DNA from: Drosophila miranda
Taxonomy: Eukaryota; Arthropoda; Insecta; Diptera; Drosophilidae
DNA: 64,000 nt
Direction: 5' to 3'
NCBI RefSeq assembly: GCF_003369915.1
Contig: NC_046673.1
Location: forward strand, 7,734,001 to 7,798,000
Shown here: positions 48,169 to 62,319 of the stretch, one piece after another
Layout of the letters: each line of letters starts with the position of its first letter
Numbering within the stretch: position 1 is the first letter of the stretch
Notes under the pieces: model-generated
Databases searched by the model: none
The model's input: only the letters and a program-made list of their open reading frames with translations
What the model was told of the DNA's origin: nothing
Made by a program: the position numbers and the translations under genes

Positions 48169-51100
48169 ATTTCCTGGTGTATGCCCATCAGTGAGAGGAA
48201 GAAGGACGAGCCGGCTGCGGTGGTGTCATGGCCCTCGAACATAATCGTATCCACCTGCTCCTTGATCTCCGTGTCCGTGATGAGGGCTCCGTTCTGGGCG
48301 CTCTCCAGCATCAGGTCGAGAAAGGCCAGTCGCTTCTTCTCACCAATGTCGTTGTCCTCCACGTCTAGGTCGTCCTTGAGGCCCGCGGACTGGCCGTAGG
48401 AGAGCCCAGCGACAGGTGTGCCCTCGCCAGCAGCATTCCCCCCGCCTGCTGAGCCCATCTCCGCCTGTTCCTGTTTCTGTTTCTGTTCCTGTTTCTGTTC
48501 CTGTCCGCGCTCTCTCTCTAGGGCGGCCGCCTTGAGCTCGCACTGGGCGAGAGATCCTCGAGTGCCCTGCTCGAAGGCCGCCTTCTTGCTGCGAATGACC
48601 TTGGTGGTAAGGCCATGTATAATACTGAGCAGACGCCCCTGTTCCTTGTAGTAGCGCGTCAGGGTGAAGACGAACTCGTTGCGCAGAAAGATGCTCCGGT
48701 GCCGGGCATGGAGTATATCGCACATCCGCATCACGGCCATCGCGTACTCGAATCCGGACTTGTCCTGTGTCTTCTTCGACACGCCCATGGCTGTCTCTGG
48801 AATGGGCCCAATCGGAATCGGAATTAGAATCAAACTCTGAATCAGGGTATCATTGAGCGTCTCCCACAAAGCCACGCAGTTTCAATCCCTGTCCATGTAC
48901 GGGGAAAGTGGAATGCACTCGACTGACCCAAGCGCCAATTGAACTTAACAATCACACAACAGGCGGCTGGCTGAGCCCCCACTTCTGTCCCGGCTTTCTA
49001 ATTGTAAATACAAAGCATAAATAGATCTATAACTGGCGGCGCAGGCACATGCTTCATCCGAGTGTGGAGTAGAATTCCGCATTTGATTCTATTCGAACAC
49101 TCCAACATTATCATTGATACTGTCGATCCACTATTTAATATATGTAGGAGGAAGAGCCTTGGGTCCATATATTTACTATAAACGGAAATGCCTTTCTTTA
49201 TACATAATTATGCATTTTGATCTACAAGTAGTACATTGTTTATTCTACTGATAGGTAAAACTAATTTCGAACTAATTTCGCCAAGGGAAGTACTGATTAT
49301 GCAATGACATTTGGGCTTTTCCTTCCCCATTTTTCTTCATAGCGCACAAATTTTCCCAGTTTTTCATTCAAATTATTTGTTCTGCTGTTGTTCAAGTCTT
49401 AATTGCTAATTGCCCGTTTGCGTCAGACCCCCATCAGCAGCAGCGGCAACAGGAACGTCAACCTCGCCTCAGCCTCAGCCTCAACAGGCATATCGCAGAC
49501 GGGCCGCAGTTGCATTCAAATTTTCCTGATTAAGCCGCTTAATGGCAATGCGACGTGCCTTTAATTGCTCGGCCCAGCCCAGCCCGTCCCAGCTCAGTGG
49601 AGGAGGAGCTCTCGCTCTCTAATCTCAGCTTGGGTTTTGGCTGCATTTCAATTGATGGGGCGAAGGTAGTGCTGCGTCTGCGTCTGCGACTGCCACGGGA
49701 TTATGCAATGGCCTAGAAATCAATCCGAAATCGGTTGCAGTTTTCAGCTAATAAAGCGACAATGTCATTAACATTTGGCCGTGTATCTGCATACAGTAGC
49801 GGGCAGCAGGCCAACTGTCCCACTCTGGGTGGCAGTTTCACTTTTTTCCCAACCATGAAACGTGTCTGGCGTTAAGTCTATTGCCTGGCGATAGTTTAAT
49901 GATTTTCCAATAGATAGATAAACGGATAGATAGCTGCTAGGGACTGCAGGCATCTGATTGGCTCTATCGTATGGTCGGCCAAGGATGTATCAGACCCAGT
50001 CCATTCCCCATATAAATCCTATGAGAAAATTTAAGTGGAAGGTCTATTTCGTCTACAAAATTGAATCTTGCAATAGGCTAGGACGAAGATTATACTCATT
50101 AAGGTGTTCCCCACTATTCGCACACCGAAATAGTGCTCATTTTATACACAATAAAAGTCCGTCTAAAGGGAACGTATTGGGGGAGAAATACGATAGTTTG
50201 GGAAGGTCCTGGAACCCGGCAGTTTCAGCAGTTTGGTCCAGGGCTGGAAGTGGTATAATCTGGTTACGGTTTGAGTTGGATTAGGGGAGGGATCATATGT
50301 ATACACCTGTATAGTCGAATGTTTATATACATATATGTATATCTTTTGTGTCCATTGTACGGAATGACAAAAGCGGTAAATGGACAACAAAAAGACATTT
50401 TTGATTTGGATTTGTGCGAGCTGTAGAAGTACAATATATAGGGAAATGGGTCTGCGCTCAATTGTGGCATATAGTACCATGTATATATCGTATGTACCTA
50501 TATATGAATGTGACATGGACACACGCATACGCATACGCATACGCATACATTGTAGAATGAGGCTGGGAATTAAATGTGTTTGAAGCGGAATTGGTTTTGT
50601 CTGAAACCGAATCGAGTGTGCGAGTGCGTGTGAGTTGACTGTACTTTTGTGTAATCACATGTCAGTGCTGGTGTGTATTTAACTTACCCAATAGAATCTC
50701 CACAGTCGCCTCACTCATGTAATCATGACAATCAAATGTGCGTCCATCCTCCGCACGCAGCTTCCGCACCACATTGCGAGAGTTCTCGTTGAACAGCTCG
50801 ATGAAACTCTTCAAGACATTCAAATGGAATGTGGGTGCGATTAGTTTGCGATGCGAGCGCCATTTTTGACCTGTCAAATATGCAGTTGTATTTAGAGAGA
50901 GTGAGAAGGCACATCACAATGTTGGGAAAGAGATGGATATACGTTCTAGCAGCCCCCCCAGTGGCGTTGATTTTATTTATAGACGCAATTTACTGAGGCA
51001 CTGTTCTGCCAACTGTCAGGCTTACAAATCGTTTAATTAATTTATGATTAGTTTAAGCCCCACAAGTGACACCATCTCCCATTCCATCCCAAGCCCCACC

Positions 51101-51570
51101 TCACCTGTGCTGATCAGCAGCCCATCTCCGAGCCAGGGCTTGAAGAACTTGTACTCGGAGGCCTTGTCAATGTACACATGACTGCTGAGCAGGAGCTCCA
51201 CATCGCGGGGGTCGTAGATGAAGACCACCAGCTTGGGACCGATCCACATTTTGGCAATATGTTCAAAGGGGGCGCTCTTCCGGATCACTGTTTTGAAAAC
51301 AGCTGCAATCAAAGGCAATCAAAGGGTGCAAAATCCCACTTAATCACGTTATCCGATCGATGAACACCTACATGAAGCGGGTCCAATCACGTCGAACAGG
51401 TGTCCCACGATGGGCAGGCCACGCGGGCCCGGCAGTCGTCCGGCCAGCCTGTAGAGATGGGCCCGGGACAGACGCCAGTATATGTACCACAGGACCAGGG
51501 TGGGCAGCAGCAGGAAATAGAAGACGCTGCTCGGGGAGCCCATGGCGGCGTCTTTCTTTAGCACTTCCAT
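47519..51570 (-). CDS. Cyp4g15: Cytochrome P450 4g15 (complete, 574 aa)
   Basis: Membrane-bound P450 of the insect-specific CYP4G subfamily; the paralogue Cyp4g1 makes cuticular hydrocarbons, while Cyp4g15 is known mainly from nervous-system expression. Five exons, all with GT/AG sites and a consistent frame: 51372-51570, 51105-51302, 50688-50870, 47810-48796 and 47519-47676. They sum to 1725 bases, the length of the D. melanogaster gene product. Visible features: N-terminal anchor (about residues 15-32) and the proline hinge LPGPRGLPIVGH. The CYP4G-specific insertion holds a Glu/Gln/Lys-rich tract (about 275-315) and an SYGQSAGLKDDLDVEDNDIGEKKRLAFLD-type stretch after it. Then the I-helix EGHDTTAAG (about 381), ETLR (about 439) and heme-binding FSAGPRSCVG with Cys at about 521. 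A likely polyadenylation hexamer (- strand) is at 47390-47395. The 3' 650 bases were copied into four upstream units. Confidence 0.95.
48797..50687 (-). other. Cyp4g15: Cyp4g15 intron 3
   Basis: A large intron between the exon ending VEILL and the one starting ETAMG, with donor GTAAGTT and acceptor CATTCCAG. It contains 'CGCATACGCATACGCATACG' at about 50524-50547 and AT-rich stretches. No nested gene is apparent. Confidence 0.8.
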
Positions 51571-53243
51571 AGTTTTGGCGAGGATTCAGATCAGTTTATC
51601 TCACTAGTCCAAAAAAAAACCAAACAAAACAAAACACCACGAGGCGAGTCTGGAAGCCTTAGAAGATTTCCATGCGCGATTAGATTGATGGCGGGGCACT
51701 CTATGTCCGATCGGATATTGGATTACCGGTAACCGGATGTTTGTCGCTGCTCGGCCAGCGTACAACTGACCGATGCGCCCCCAAATGGCGGAGACTGCCC
51801 CTCCACAAAAAAAAAAATGTAAGACAAAAATTATACAAAAATGAACCCACACAATGACATGACATGTATTAGACAGTAGGGGTAGCAAAAATGTATAAAT
51901 CACAAATGATGAACCGACGTCGCACACTTCTGGGGCCCTCCTCGCTGGGGGACTAGCGACCCCCGACAGTGCGAACGACTTTTATAGCCAACAATGACAG
52001 TCCAGCAAAAATCAAACACACAGCACACACAACAACAACGACGACGAGGGGGGATCGGAATCGGAATCGGTTCGGTTCGGTTTGGTTCGGATTGGATCAT
52101 ATGATGTGCGCCGACCGCCCTATTCCGCGCTTTTCAAAGTTTCAAATTTAACGGGAACTTTCTTGTTTTGCGTGGGCTTTGCTTTGCTTCAACTGAAAGT
52201 TCGACTTAAAAGAGGCAGCTTTGAGAGCTTTCCCTTGTCAACAGTTTGGCCAAAGCTTCATAAGAAGCTTGGTTCTTGTGCCGAAAGAATGGACAAGGCT
52301 AAGGTTAGAAATAATCATTGAATCTATTCCTTTCTATACCAGATAAATCTATTTTTATATTCACCGTGGTTTTGACAGGGAACTTTTGTAGGTTTTCGGA
52401 TAAAATATATGCAGCTGTAACAGGAATCGGTAATCCATCTGCTTAAATTTCTCTGGAATCAATCAAAAAAGTTTCTTCTATTCTTTCTCGTATCCGAAAC
52501 CACTTTGTATGTAGGGAGGCGGATCGAGACGCAATTATAAGGAATGCAGGTGGGTTCCAATATGTATATATGTCGTATATTTGGTGATTCGTCTGGAATG
52601 TCGGCCGGTTGAAATGGTGTCCGATCCGAAACTAATTCTAGCTTACATGCTAAGAAAAGGCCTGGGGTGTTACCTGTTACCTGCTACCCTGGACACTCTT
52701 CGAACCAAGCACTATCATTCATTTTGCATGTTTTTCTTCTGATTTATTTTAGAGATGACATTTATACATCACATGGACAAGAGGTACTAATAATGTTATT
52801 GATAACTTAAGCTAATGGTTAACATTAAACAAAAAAATATTTATATCTATATATAGTGTATGCGTATGTATTTATTAATATATATTGAATCACTTGCCCC
52901 GCCTTTAAATAAATAATTAATTATAGTATGTAAGTATGTATGCTGTGATCTCAGTACGTATGAGCAATATTATTGCCTAGACATTTGACTATATAATAGC
53001 TATATGTACAGACATTAACTTATGGAAGTCTGGCAGTGGTACGCTTTAGCTAGTGCCCACTGTCACCAATGGCAACCCTCAACCTTCAACTCAATTCAAG
53101 CCTAACTAATCGTAACTGTGATATTTTCTGATATTTTTGCTGTGGCCCGAAGATTATGCTGTAAATTATTGGTGGAAGCTCTCTCTCCAGCCATCTCTTA
53201 TTCTGTAAGTCTGTGTCTATATCGGTCGCTGTTTAGTTCCTCC
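51571..53243. other. Spacer between Cyp4g15 and the potassium channel gene
   Basis: This must hold the Cyp4g15 5' UTR and promoter and the 3' UTR of the K2P gene, both on the - strand. A TTTATT at about 52869-52875 is a plausible polyadenylation signal for the latter. There are 'GGAATCGGAATCGGTTCGG' phrases at about 52056-52085 and a TA-rich tract at 52820-52960. No ORF is supported. Confidence 0.6.
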
Positions 53244-54621
53244 TTAGACAGAGGACTCGTAGATGACGATTTGCAGAACCTTGGGCTTATTATTTTGTGC
53301 CTCCTTCACCTCTTTTAGAATGGCATTGGTGATAGCCTCAAGCGCAGCAATATCCGGGCTGTGGTCGTTCTTCTTGCTGTTCCACTTTGGCATGGAAACC
53401 TGTAAAATGGGGCAACATTTTATTTTGTGGACTGTTTGGAGGGGAAATACTTACGGTCAAGACTTTTTGGAGCGCTGCATAGTCCAGACCCGTGCCGGCT
53501 GTCTCACCCAAGCGACGCAAAGTCTCCGCCATGGGACCGGAAAGCTCCTGCAAAAACGAGTATCAAATGTAACACTCTCGCAATTTTCTCGATTAAGTGC
53601 CCCCAGCTCACCTGCAACTTTGCCCAACTGGTGGCATACTGACGCCTCACCAGCTCGATAATCGTCGATGTCAAGGCCAGGCCAATGAGAATGTACAGAG
53701 TACAGAGCAGCATATAGTTGGGTTTCTCTGCAAGGCGAACACAGTCAATTTATGCATATACATAGATGCATGTTCTAACACCTACTTGGCACCAGGTCTC
53801 CGAACCCAATGGTGGTCATGGTAATGAAGCAAAAGTAGAAGCCATCGAAGAAGGTCCAATCATCTTCCCAGAGCAGGAGCAGACCCGCACCGGCGGCCAG
53901 ATAGACACCCAAGAAGCCAACAGCCAGAATGGCGTAGAACCAGGTCTTTCCTATGAAATTGGTAAACTTTGGCTTGGCTAAATGGGATGAATGACAGATA
54001 AAAGATATGCTGTAAACAGTCCACAGTAATCTGTAGTGCCATCTGTCACTTACTGGGCATATGTTTTCCAAACACTGAGACGGCGGTGGCAAAGAGCCGA
54101 CCCCAGTCGGCTATCACCGTCAGCGTGAAGGGTATGCCGATGAGGGCAAAGCAAATGCAGAATACCCGTCCGCCGGTAGTCACTGGCACGATGTTGCCAT
54201 ATCCTGAAATTCGATAATTTTGAGTGCTTTTGAATGCCTCTGAAAGGCAGCGGCCTTTCGATGACCTACCTATGGTGGTTAACACAGTCGATGAGAAGAA
54301 CACAGCCTGCAGTATGCTCCATCGCTCGTAGGGCTCTGGGAAGTCTTTATCGGCGACTATAAGCAGGCCCCCTTCGGCCGCCTTTTGAACAGCCTGCAGG
54401 CCCCAAAAAAATATCGAAAATTTAAATAGAACCAATAGGATTGACAAATCGTAGCTAACCGCTTCATATTTGGCCAGCTCAAAGGACAACAGCTCATTGA
54501 GATTGTTCACTTCGGTGTTGTTCAATATGGCGCTCATGAAGCGTTCTCTTTGGCTCTTGACCACATCCTTCAAATCGGTAAGACGTTGCACTTCCGCGGG
54601 ACGCTCTAAGTGGCGAAATAT
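53244..54621 (-). CDS. Two-pore-domain (K2P) potassium channel, C-terminal 330 residues
   Basis: Leak-type K+ channel of the plasma membrane. Seven exons joined in frame: 54460-54621, 54270-54393, 54054-54203, 53786-53977, 53612-53727, 53455-53547 and 53244-53399. Two selectivity filters are visible: TTIGYGN (split by an intron after the Gly first base) and TTIGFGD, the hallmark of K2P subunits. Membrane segments flank both pores ([20 protein letters not shown], then [20 protein letters not shown], then [20 protein letters not shown]). A cytoplasmic tail ends in IVIYESSV. The first visible exon starts IFRHLERP, the end of a typical first membrane helix; the exon with TM1 and the start codon was not found and may lie beyond 64 kb. 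I cannot say which of the unnamed fly K2P genes this is. Confidence 0.9.
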
Positions 54622-57600
54622 CTGTCAAAGAAACGAATGTCCCAAAAAATAATAAGTAATGGTTAGCTTTAGTTCTTAGTTAAAATCGAGAAGATTCGTT
54701 CAATCTTCCGACCTAAATCCAACCTTGTTCCCACTATGGCAAACTCCAATAATTCCTCCTGGAATCCTCTTCCGTTCATTCAGACCTTATTTCGATATTT
54801 TCCTTATAATACAATTCCCACAACATCACCTTTTCTCTAGATTCTATTAAAAAACATTCAAATGGGCGAAACTCCAAATTATTTGTTGATTGAAAATGAA
54901 ATTTGTACTTCAACCTTTGACCTTCAAACCCAAAGGTAACAAATAATAATTTTCAATAAGAAGAACAATCAGTTTTAGTATAAAGAATTGCGAAATGTTG
55001 TTCAGTTTTTTGATGTTTCACATCTTAAGTGCGAAAAGAAAACGAATTAAGACAGAAATCGGTTTGGAAGCCAAATCAAATCTTCATTCAATTTCTCGCA
55101 CATCATCACAATAAATTTGTTTAACTTTAAGAACGGTACGTCCATCCTCTTTGTCTTCAGATTTTGCTGTTTTCATTATAAAAATAGTTTTTACAAATCG
55201 GCATCGAGTTTTATTTTTAACAGCAGATCGAAGAAGCAATAGCGTTCGCAAAAACAAAAAAAGAAGAAAAACAAAAAAGTGGATATTCAATTTAAATGTA
55301 TCAGACAATTTTTCATTCTCACACAGCAGCCAACATGCGATGGAAGATGTATGGGCACCCTTGAGTGCGCTTCTTGACCCTGTCCCACCCCACAAGTATT
55401 TCCTTCACTTTTGACATTGATATAGTCGAAGTCCAAGTCAACGCTGGCCTGGAATATTCGTTGATTTAAATTCCTATCTTGGCCCCTTTGATTAATTGCA
55501 GCCTCATGCAGCTTTTTCTCTGGGTTTCCCTTTCAAAGTTTGAGATTTGAAGTTGCATTTTCCACTCACGACTTCTGGAGTTGGGCAATATCCTAATTAG
55601 TTTTGTTCCCCACCCAATCCCCTCCCGGCCTGTGTCTGACTTCTTCCCAAAAACATTGACGGGGCGGCGACAACTTGTCCAACTCCAATTGGTGCCGTCC
55701 TTGGAGACACATACATACGCACAGACCATGATAACTAAAAAGTGAGAGACAGGGCGACAGATCTATAATTTGCAGTGGCAGAAACAGCTCAGTAGACAAG
55801 CGTTAAATTAAACGTACACTCCCACTCCCACTCACAGTCACAGTCACAGTTCCCTCCACAGTTCCAGTTTCATGCACGAAACTGTCGTAGTTTCCTTCAC
55901 AGTTCCTTTCACAATTTTATTTACAGTTGAGGCTTGTGTCTGTGGCTTTATTTTCTGTGCTTGCGCATAAATTATAAATATTATTGGACAGAAAGTGGGG
56001 GCATCTTCTCCTTCACTCCGCTCCTTTTGAGTCAGACGTCCAAGCACCACAGGCTGTGGCTTTGGGTGAGAGATCCCCTGAGATGCGCAAGGGATAGCCT
56101 GGAGATGGGTTTCGCTCTCTGCTAAATGGGGAGGACATTAAAGGAGTGTTGGCACCAGGCCATCAGTGACTGGCATACCCCAAAAAGCTACCCCAAACAG
56201 TGATCGGCTATGAGAGTTCCATTAGAACTGGAACAAACTTTTCATCTGACCTATTACCTAGTACATATAAAAAGTTACACATTTAATTGAAATTTATGAT
56301 TAACGGCCACTCTCCTGTACAAAATCCCAGCTATAAGTGACTCCCTACCTTATAATTCCATGCAAAACGAGAGCTTAAGGCACTTGTCACTTTGTCGCCC
56401 CATTTGGCAGACCATAAATCTTACGCAGCTCTGAGCCCCCAGGGCTGGCCAGCATGTACGGCAATTAACACACGACATATGGAAATAATGGAGTGACCCC
56501 CTTGACCCCTTCCTTACTGGCTCCACCTGGCCATCTGGGCTGGCTCAGGGCGATGTGCCCGCCTGTTAAAGAAGGCTTGACGCCTGACCTAAGGAAGATT
56601 GACACAGCGCAGATGCAGCGACATGTTCAGTAGGTAATCCCACTGCTGTAGCCGCTCCCGGGTTTTAATAAAACATCCAATGTTCAGGGCAATTTTTCTT
56701 CCTTAAAAGAACAACAAAAAACAAATCCCAGCAAAAAAATGCTTTTGCTGCGGCCATAATAATGATGTTCGCGCCCATTTAGCGGGTGATAATTCATTTC
56801 CGCTGCGAGCGTCCAAAAGCAGGCTACGGTCAGTAAACAAGCCACAGACAGAGTGGCAGCCAGACCCCAAAGCCGAGGGCAGAGACCAGAGAGCAGAAGG
56901 TCACAGATTGATTCTATACCGCACACCAGCACATGCGTAAATATTTTTGTAGGGTGAACAGTAAAAAAGGGAAGCCAACTTTTTCCGAATAATGGTATAG
57001 AGGGTCATATTTCAGAGTGGCTCGGACGTGGCGAAGTATATACTCAAAGATCTGGTATGACCGTAAAAGTTATACTCGAAGGTATGTAGAAAGAGCGGAA
57101 ATAGTGTATGCAATGGCCAAGAATCCTCTTTTTTCATGATCTGCTCAATATAGAAGTTCTGTAGAATACTATATTAAGGGGTACACGCTCCACAAACTTT
57201 AACAAATAACAACAAATAATAAATATTACACCAAAATTATATATTTATGAAAATTACTTTGAGGGCAGGCCTTCCTTACTCCATCCATCCATCCATCCAT
57301 CCATCCATCCATCCTTCCTTACTCCTATATAATAAATATAAATGGATATTATTTATTGAAAATTAGATCCGGGGGCGGCAATGACCGCCATGCCAAGGGA
57401 CCTTACCCAGGACCAGTTCCGTCCAGAGAGAAGGAGAGAAAAAACTTGCGGAAGTCGGGCAAATGGGAAGCGGCCTGCGAATGTGAAAATGACCAACGAC
57501 ACTGGCGTCTGATGGGCGCCCCACGAACTGATTTCGTTGTAACCTTAAATATTGCTCCCTTGATTATTGCTCACTCCCCTCCCCCATATTGCAGGGGTGC

Positions 57601-60600
57601 GCGTGTGTCCGGGAGTAGCCGGAATGGGGGAAAACACTTTTTAAGATTTTCCAAATCGGTGCTTTCCTGTCGCGCGCGGTTAAAACCGCGGGTGGGCATC
57701 GCCAGCATCTGCGGCATCTCCACGAACTTTGCTTTGTTGATTTTATGAGTTTATGATTTCATAGCAAATTAGACATACATAATTCCCGAAAATTTTTGTT
57801 CTTGCTGCCGCTGTATAAATCGCTGTCAGTTCATTAAGTTTTGATTATTTATTGAGTGTGCTTCGCAGGGTAATAAAAACGAATGGTTTGAGGGCTCCAC
57901 ACCCATAGATCTTTGTTAAATATAATGACTAAACAATTGTTAAATGATTTAATGGCAGCGAATCCATATCCAATTGATATGGGCATGAATTTCTCAGGAA
58001 CTGCGGATCAGAGCAACCCTCTACAACTCTTTGACTATATAGACGAACAAGAATATTTACAGCTTCTATTTTTATCCACCATATGCCAATGCTTTTATTA
58101 AGCTTATTTTGATATACTTGGCAGTATGAAAGGTTGCAAAAATTTCAAAATTATCTACGAGCCTCTTCGCCTCCATTACAATCACAGCTTGGTGGGACTG
58201 AAACATTTGGATGTCCCGGTTGACGGGTTCCAATCGCACACTTAAAGAACTGTCGACACACAGCGCGGCGCAGCACTGGAAAAAACACCCCAATTATAAT
58301 CATAAACATAAACGTTTATTCCGTTTTATGGCCACGGCACAGCAGACCCGACGGGGACCGCCTATGGCGCGAGCCACTCCACTCGCACTTTTGGCACTTG
58401 ACATATTTATGTGTACTTTTGCCAGATTATGGCCAAGGTCGGTTTGTGCCACAATAAAAAGTTGGCCCCAAAGAGATCACACACAATAAAATCAAATTAA
58501 AATTCAACCAAAGCATAAGGGAAATGAAAAATGCCTGCAAATAATAGAAAGAGTGGTGTTCGGAGAGCGGCTCGGAGCAGCCCCACCTGCGGCTGGGCTA
58601 ATTAACCAATTTCGTGGCACAATAGCCAACAAAAGCACCATCCATGTAAGTGCCATTTGCCCGACTGGCGATTCCTGGAGCGCCTTTAGATGTTTGTTTT
58701 ATGCTAATGCCCAGTGCTTGACCCAAATACGGACCCCAAAAAGAGACAAAGGATCTATATACTCGAGTTTAGTAGGAGTACGGAGATGGTAAAGGACGCG
58801 GAATCGTTCGGGACTGGGCACAGACCCAGTTCAGAGATTTCGATGATTATCAGGTCTAGACAATGGACCCCCCCACACACACACTCGGACACACACTTGT
58901 GAGGATGATGATTACCAAGATTTTGGTACACGCGAGTACATGTTGATTTCCCCCTGGACTCTGGAAATGAGCAGCTTTATAAGTAGCATGAGGACTGGCA
59001 CTCTTGAAAATATTCGTGCTCTGCTCCAGTTATCGAAGTACACATTGATAAGGACTGGGAAATCCCAGAAGTACCTATACCGATGTATCCCCTTTCCGAT
59101 GGTGGGGCAACATGTGCTCTGAGGTTGGCCAGTATTCGCAACTGGATGTTTGTATTCGTTTTCCCATTAAGCACACGTTCTTATCAAAGTATCAAAAGTC
59201 CCAAAAACACACCAGTTTCCAGCGCCGTGGCCCACCCTCTTGCGTGACCATCAGGACGTGACAGACATTTGGAGAAACCAAAAAATTATGTTCAAATGGT
59301 ACGTTTGGCTATGTGGCAGCTAGAGGGCACCCCACTGCCACACGCACGATTTGCATGCCACGACAAAAAATCAGCTGTTAAAGCTAATATACTCGCAGCA
59401 CACACTTTCACCCAACCCCGTCCGCCACCCCCACCACGACCTGTTCGCGCATATACCATACTCGTGCAATAAAGAGTTTTTCATTTTTGATTTGTGTGCG
59501 TTTTTTTTTTTTGGCGCGTTTTCACCCGCTACCCGTGGTGTGTGTAAGGCAAACATGGCAGCCTGACGGCGAAAAGATTATGCCAGGTCAAAGGGGCCTT
59601 AGGTTTGACTGAGCGTGGCATGCCACATGGCATGGCATGACCGGGATGATGGGCGACGGATGATTGACCCCACTCCCGATGGAGGAAGCGATAGTTAGCG
59701 ATAGGTGGTACATATATGGGGTATACTCGTATGTACCTAAAGATGTTATCTTCAATCTGCCCGAGGTGGTAGTTGATGAAGTTCTTCAGTTTGCTAAATG
59801 GCAGTTTTCTCATAAAGATTTTTAATGTAATGTTCGACTGGTGAGCCGGTTCCAATATACATATATACCAATTCCGCTGATCACTATGTTTCAGCGTATC
59901 AAAAAGTACATAGGATATCACTTTATATAGCCCGTACTCGTGTCAGCTCTTTACTTAAAAAAGGTCACCAATTTTGATTATGATCCATGATAAACTGTTT
60001 AAATTTAAATAAAGTATACTCCAAACCATTCAAATACTCGATGATTATCATAGTATAAGAGTGAAGGCACTTCAGTCTATGTGATTCATCGGCGCTTCTC
60101 TAACACAACCCCCCGAATTCTCAGGTGTCTTAGAAAGACAAATTAATGAGCCGCAGAAATGTTGAACACACCAACTCATTATTTAAAAATAAAAATACAA
60201 ATTAAAAGATAAAGAAAAACAATGAAGAACAACAGCGTGGACAGACAGGGCAAATAGTTTTTTAATTTTTTAATTATGTTCTCGCGATTACTTCTGATGT
60301 ATGGCCCCTTGTGCCCCTATTTTGGCAGCTGTCCAGAGAGCGACGGCTGTGGAGGTGGAGACATTGATTGACACTGTGTTGGGGCCAGCTGCCGGATGGA
60401 TTGGATGGGTTTCTGTTGGCTAATGAGACTGCTGTTCTTGGCCCGTTCTCTTGTTGTGGCTGATGATGATTTGTGTGTTCGTTTTTCCAATTTACACGCG
60501 AAGGCATCATTTTTGGACAGAGCGCGGTCAAACCAGGAAACTGATAGCTTTGCTTGGGGAAAGGGGGTTACAAATGTTCGTGTGAGATTCAAATGATTTT

Positions 60601-62319
60601 AAATTGGTTTATGAAACTATAAAGACATCTGATTTGTGTGGGATTGGCTAGAACAGATTCAAACAGGATGTCTGGAAAGGCATCTTGAAAGGACCAGCTA
60701 AGTGACTTCCCCTAACATTTGTAAACCGATGTAACACGATCTTGGTAGCTACATAAATTTTTCCACAATAGATTTGATTCTTGTGCACACAAAAGGGCAC
60801 TTTCAACCTTGAACGAATCTCTGACTGTCCCCGAGATGTACCAAATGTGGCAGAAGTCTGAAAGGCGTCTTATGCCTCGAATGCGAGCATTCTTTCACTG
60901 ATGGCAGGTTGGGATTCAAAGTTCCTTTTGAGTTCCACTTAAAGATTGTTGACCATGCCCATGCGGTTGACCTTTGGGCTAGATGAACGTATTTCTCATG
61001 GTTCATGGAGATGTTGTTGATTATTTGAGATTGTTCTGAGAATCTTCCTCATTCAGTTTTACACTCAATTGCAATTTATAAAGGATCTTTCAGTCTTAAA
61101 TCAGAATTTCCACTTCCAATATTCCATATGTCGTAATGTTGGGTGAATATATTCCCCAACGCCAATCAAGGACCCTTTAGAAACGAACGCTGTATATATC
61201 AGATGGATATCATCGCTTACAAACCCCACTCCAGCCCGGCCGGTCTCCAGTACTGTGTTCTGGAATGACTACCTATCCCCCTATCTGCTTTCTTATCCCT
61301 GGTCCAGCAAAACAGGGTTTTTCAGAATCGGAAATGGAAAGCCATGGTTCAGAACAGAGCCAGATCCAGAGCGGATGTGCTGGCAAGCAATTGGAAGCTG
61401 GCCAAAAACTGCTTCCAGCAGTCGGAAGGAGTTAACTACCTCTAGAATGATGTGGCCCAAAAAGATTAAGGTCAGGCTCGACATATTGTTGTTCCACATG
61501 ACTGCTTCAGAAAATCGTCGTTATTTTGAAACTTGAAACGATACGTTTTGGAACCCATGCACAAATTCTTGCGGAATTCCTGCGAGAACGAAATGACAGA
61601 GATTTGATATGTTCACAACAGTGGCAGTGTCGTAGTAATTTAACCATTTTCTATGACATTTGAGTGCCTATGCCTGACCTGACGCATCGTTTCTTATCAA
61701 TTTGCCTCATCCGCCATTGCCCCCGTTTCCCGTTCTAACGGTATTAGCTTGTTCTCCCCCATCTATTGAAAATTTATCAAAATTTTGCCATTGCATAAAT
61801 TTCCATAATCCACTTGAGAAACTTCCACAGGCGCCTCCTTCTCTCACATCTTGCCATGGGACCAGAGTTTAATGCATTTTGCTGCTTGTCAAAGTTCAGA
61901 AAAGTTTGACATCAGTCTATTTACATATGTGTGAGAGCACCCACACACATTTCCATTATTGAAAGAGTGTAAGTGTTTTTATTGTTTACCGCTTGTGGTA
62001 TTGGTTAAAAGAGCGGCGTCATGCATCCGTTCCTTGCCTTTTTCTTGTCAAACGTTGCGTATGCGCATTATGTGCATTTAACGCACACACATACGAGCAC
62101 ACACGTCGACATGGCAATCATTAATCAACGCCATTTTGACATGCAAAAATGTTGCACGCAACTTTTGCGATGGCACAGTTGTCTGTCGACTCTATGGACT
62201 ATGGGACACCCTGTGAAATTTTGCAATCGTTTAACCAAACATATTCTCTAAAGGGCTTAAGTAGCGGTCTTAATTTATATTATAACAATAATAATCTCGA
62301 AAATTAACAGCACTACCAA
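54622..62319. other. Non-coding DNA upstream of visible K2P exons
   Basis: Probably K2P intron for at least part of its length, since the first visible exon has an upstream acceptor. I looked on the - strand for a donor following a membrane helix and found none. Simple repeats include (CCAT)n at about 57281-57314 and CA-rich 58870-58895. Scattered ORFs of 60-130 codons carry no domain and lack splice support. Confidence 0.45.

Noticed and set aside
57356-57748. 130-codon + strand ORF
   Set aside because: No domain, mixed low-complexity composition, no splice partners and a weak start region.
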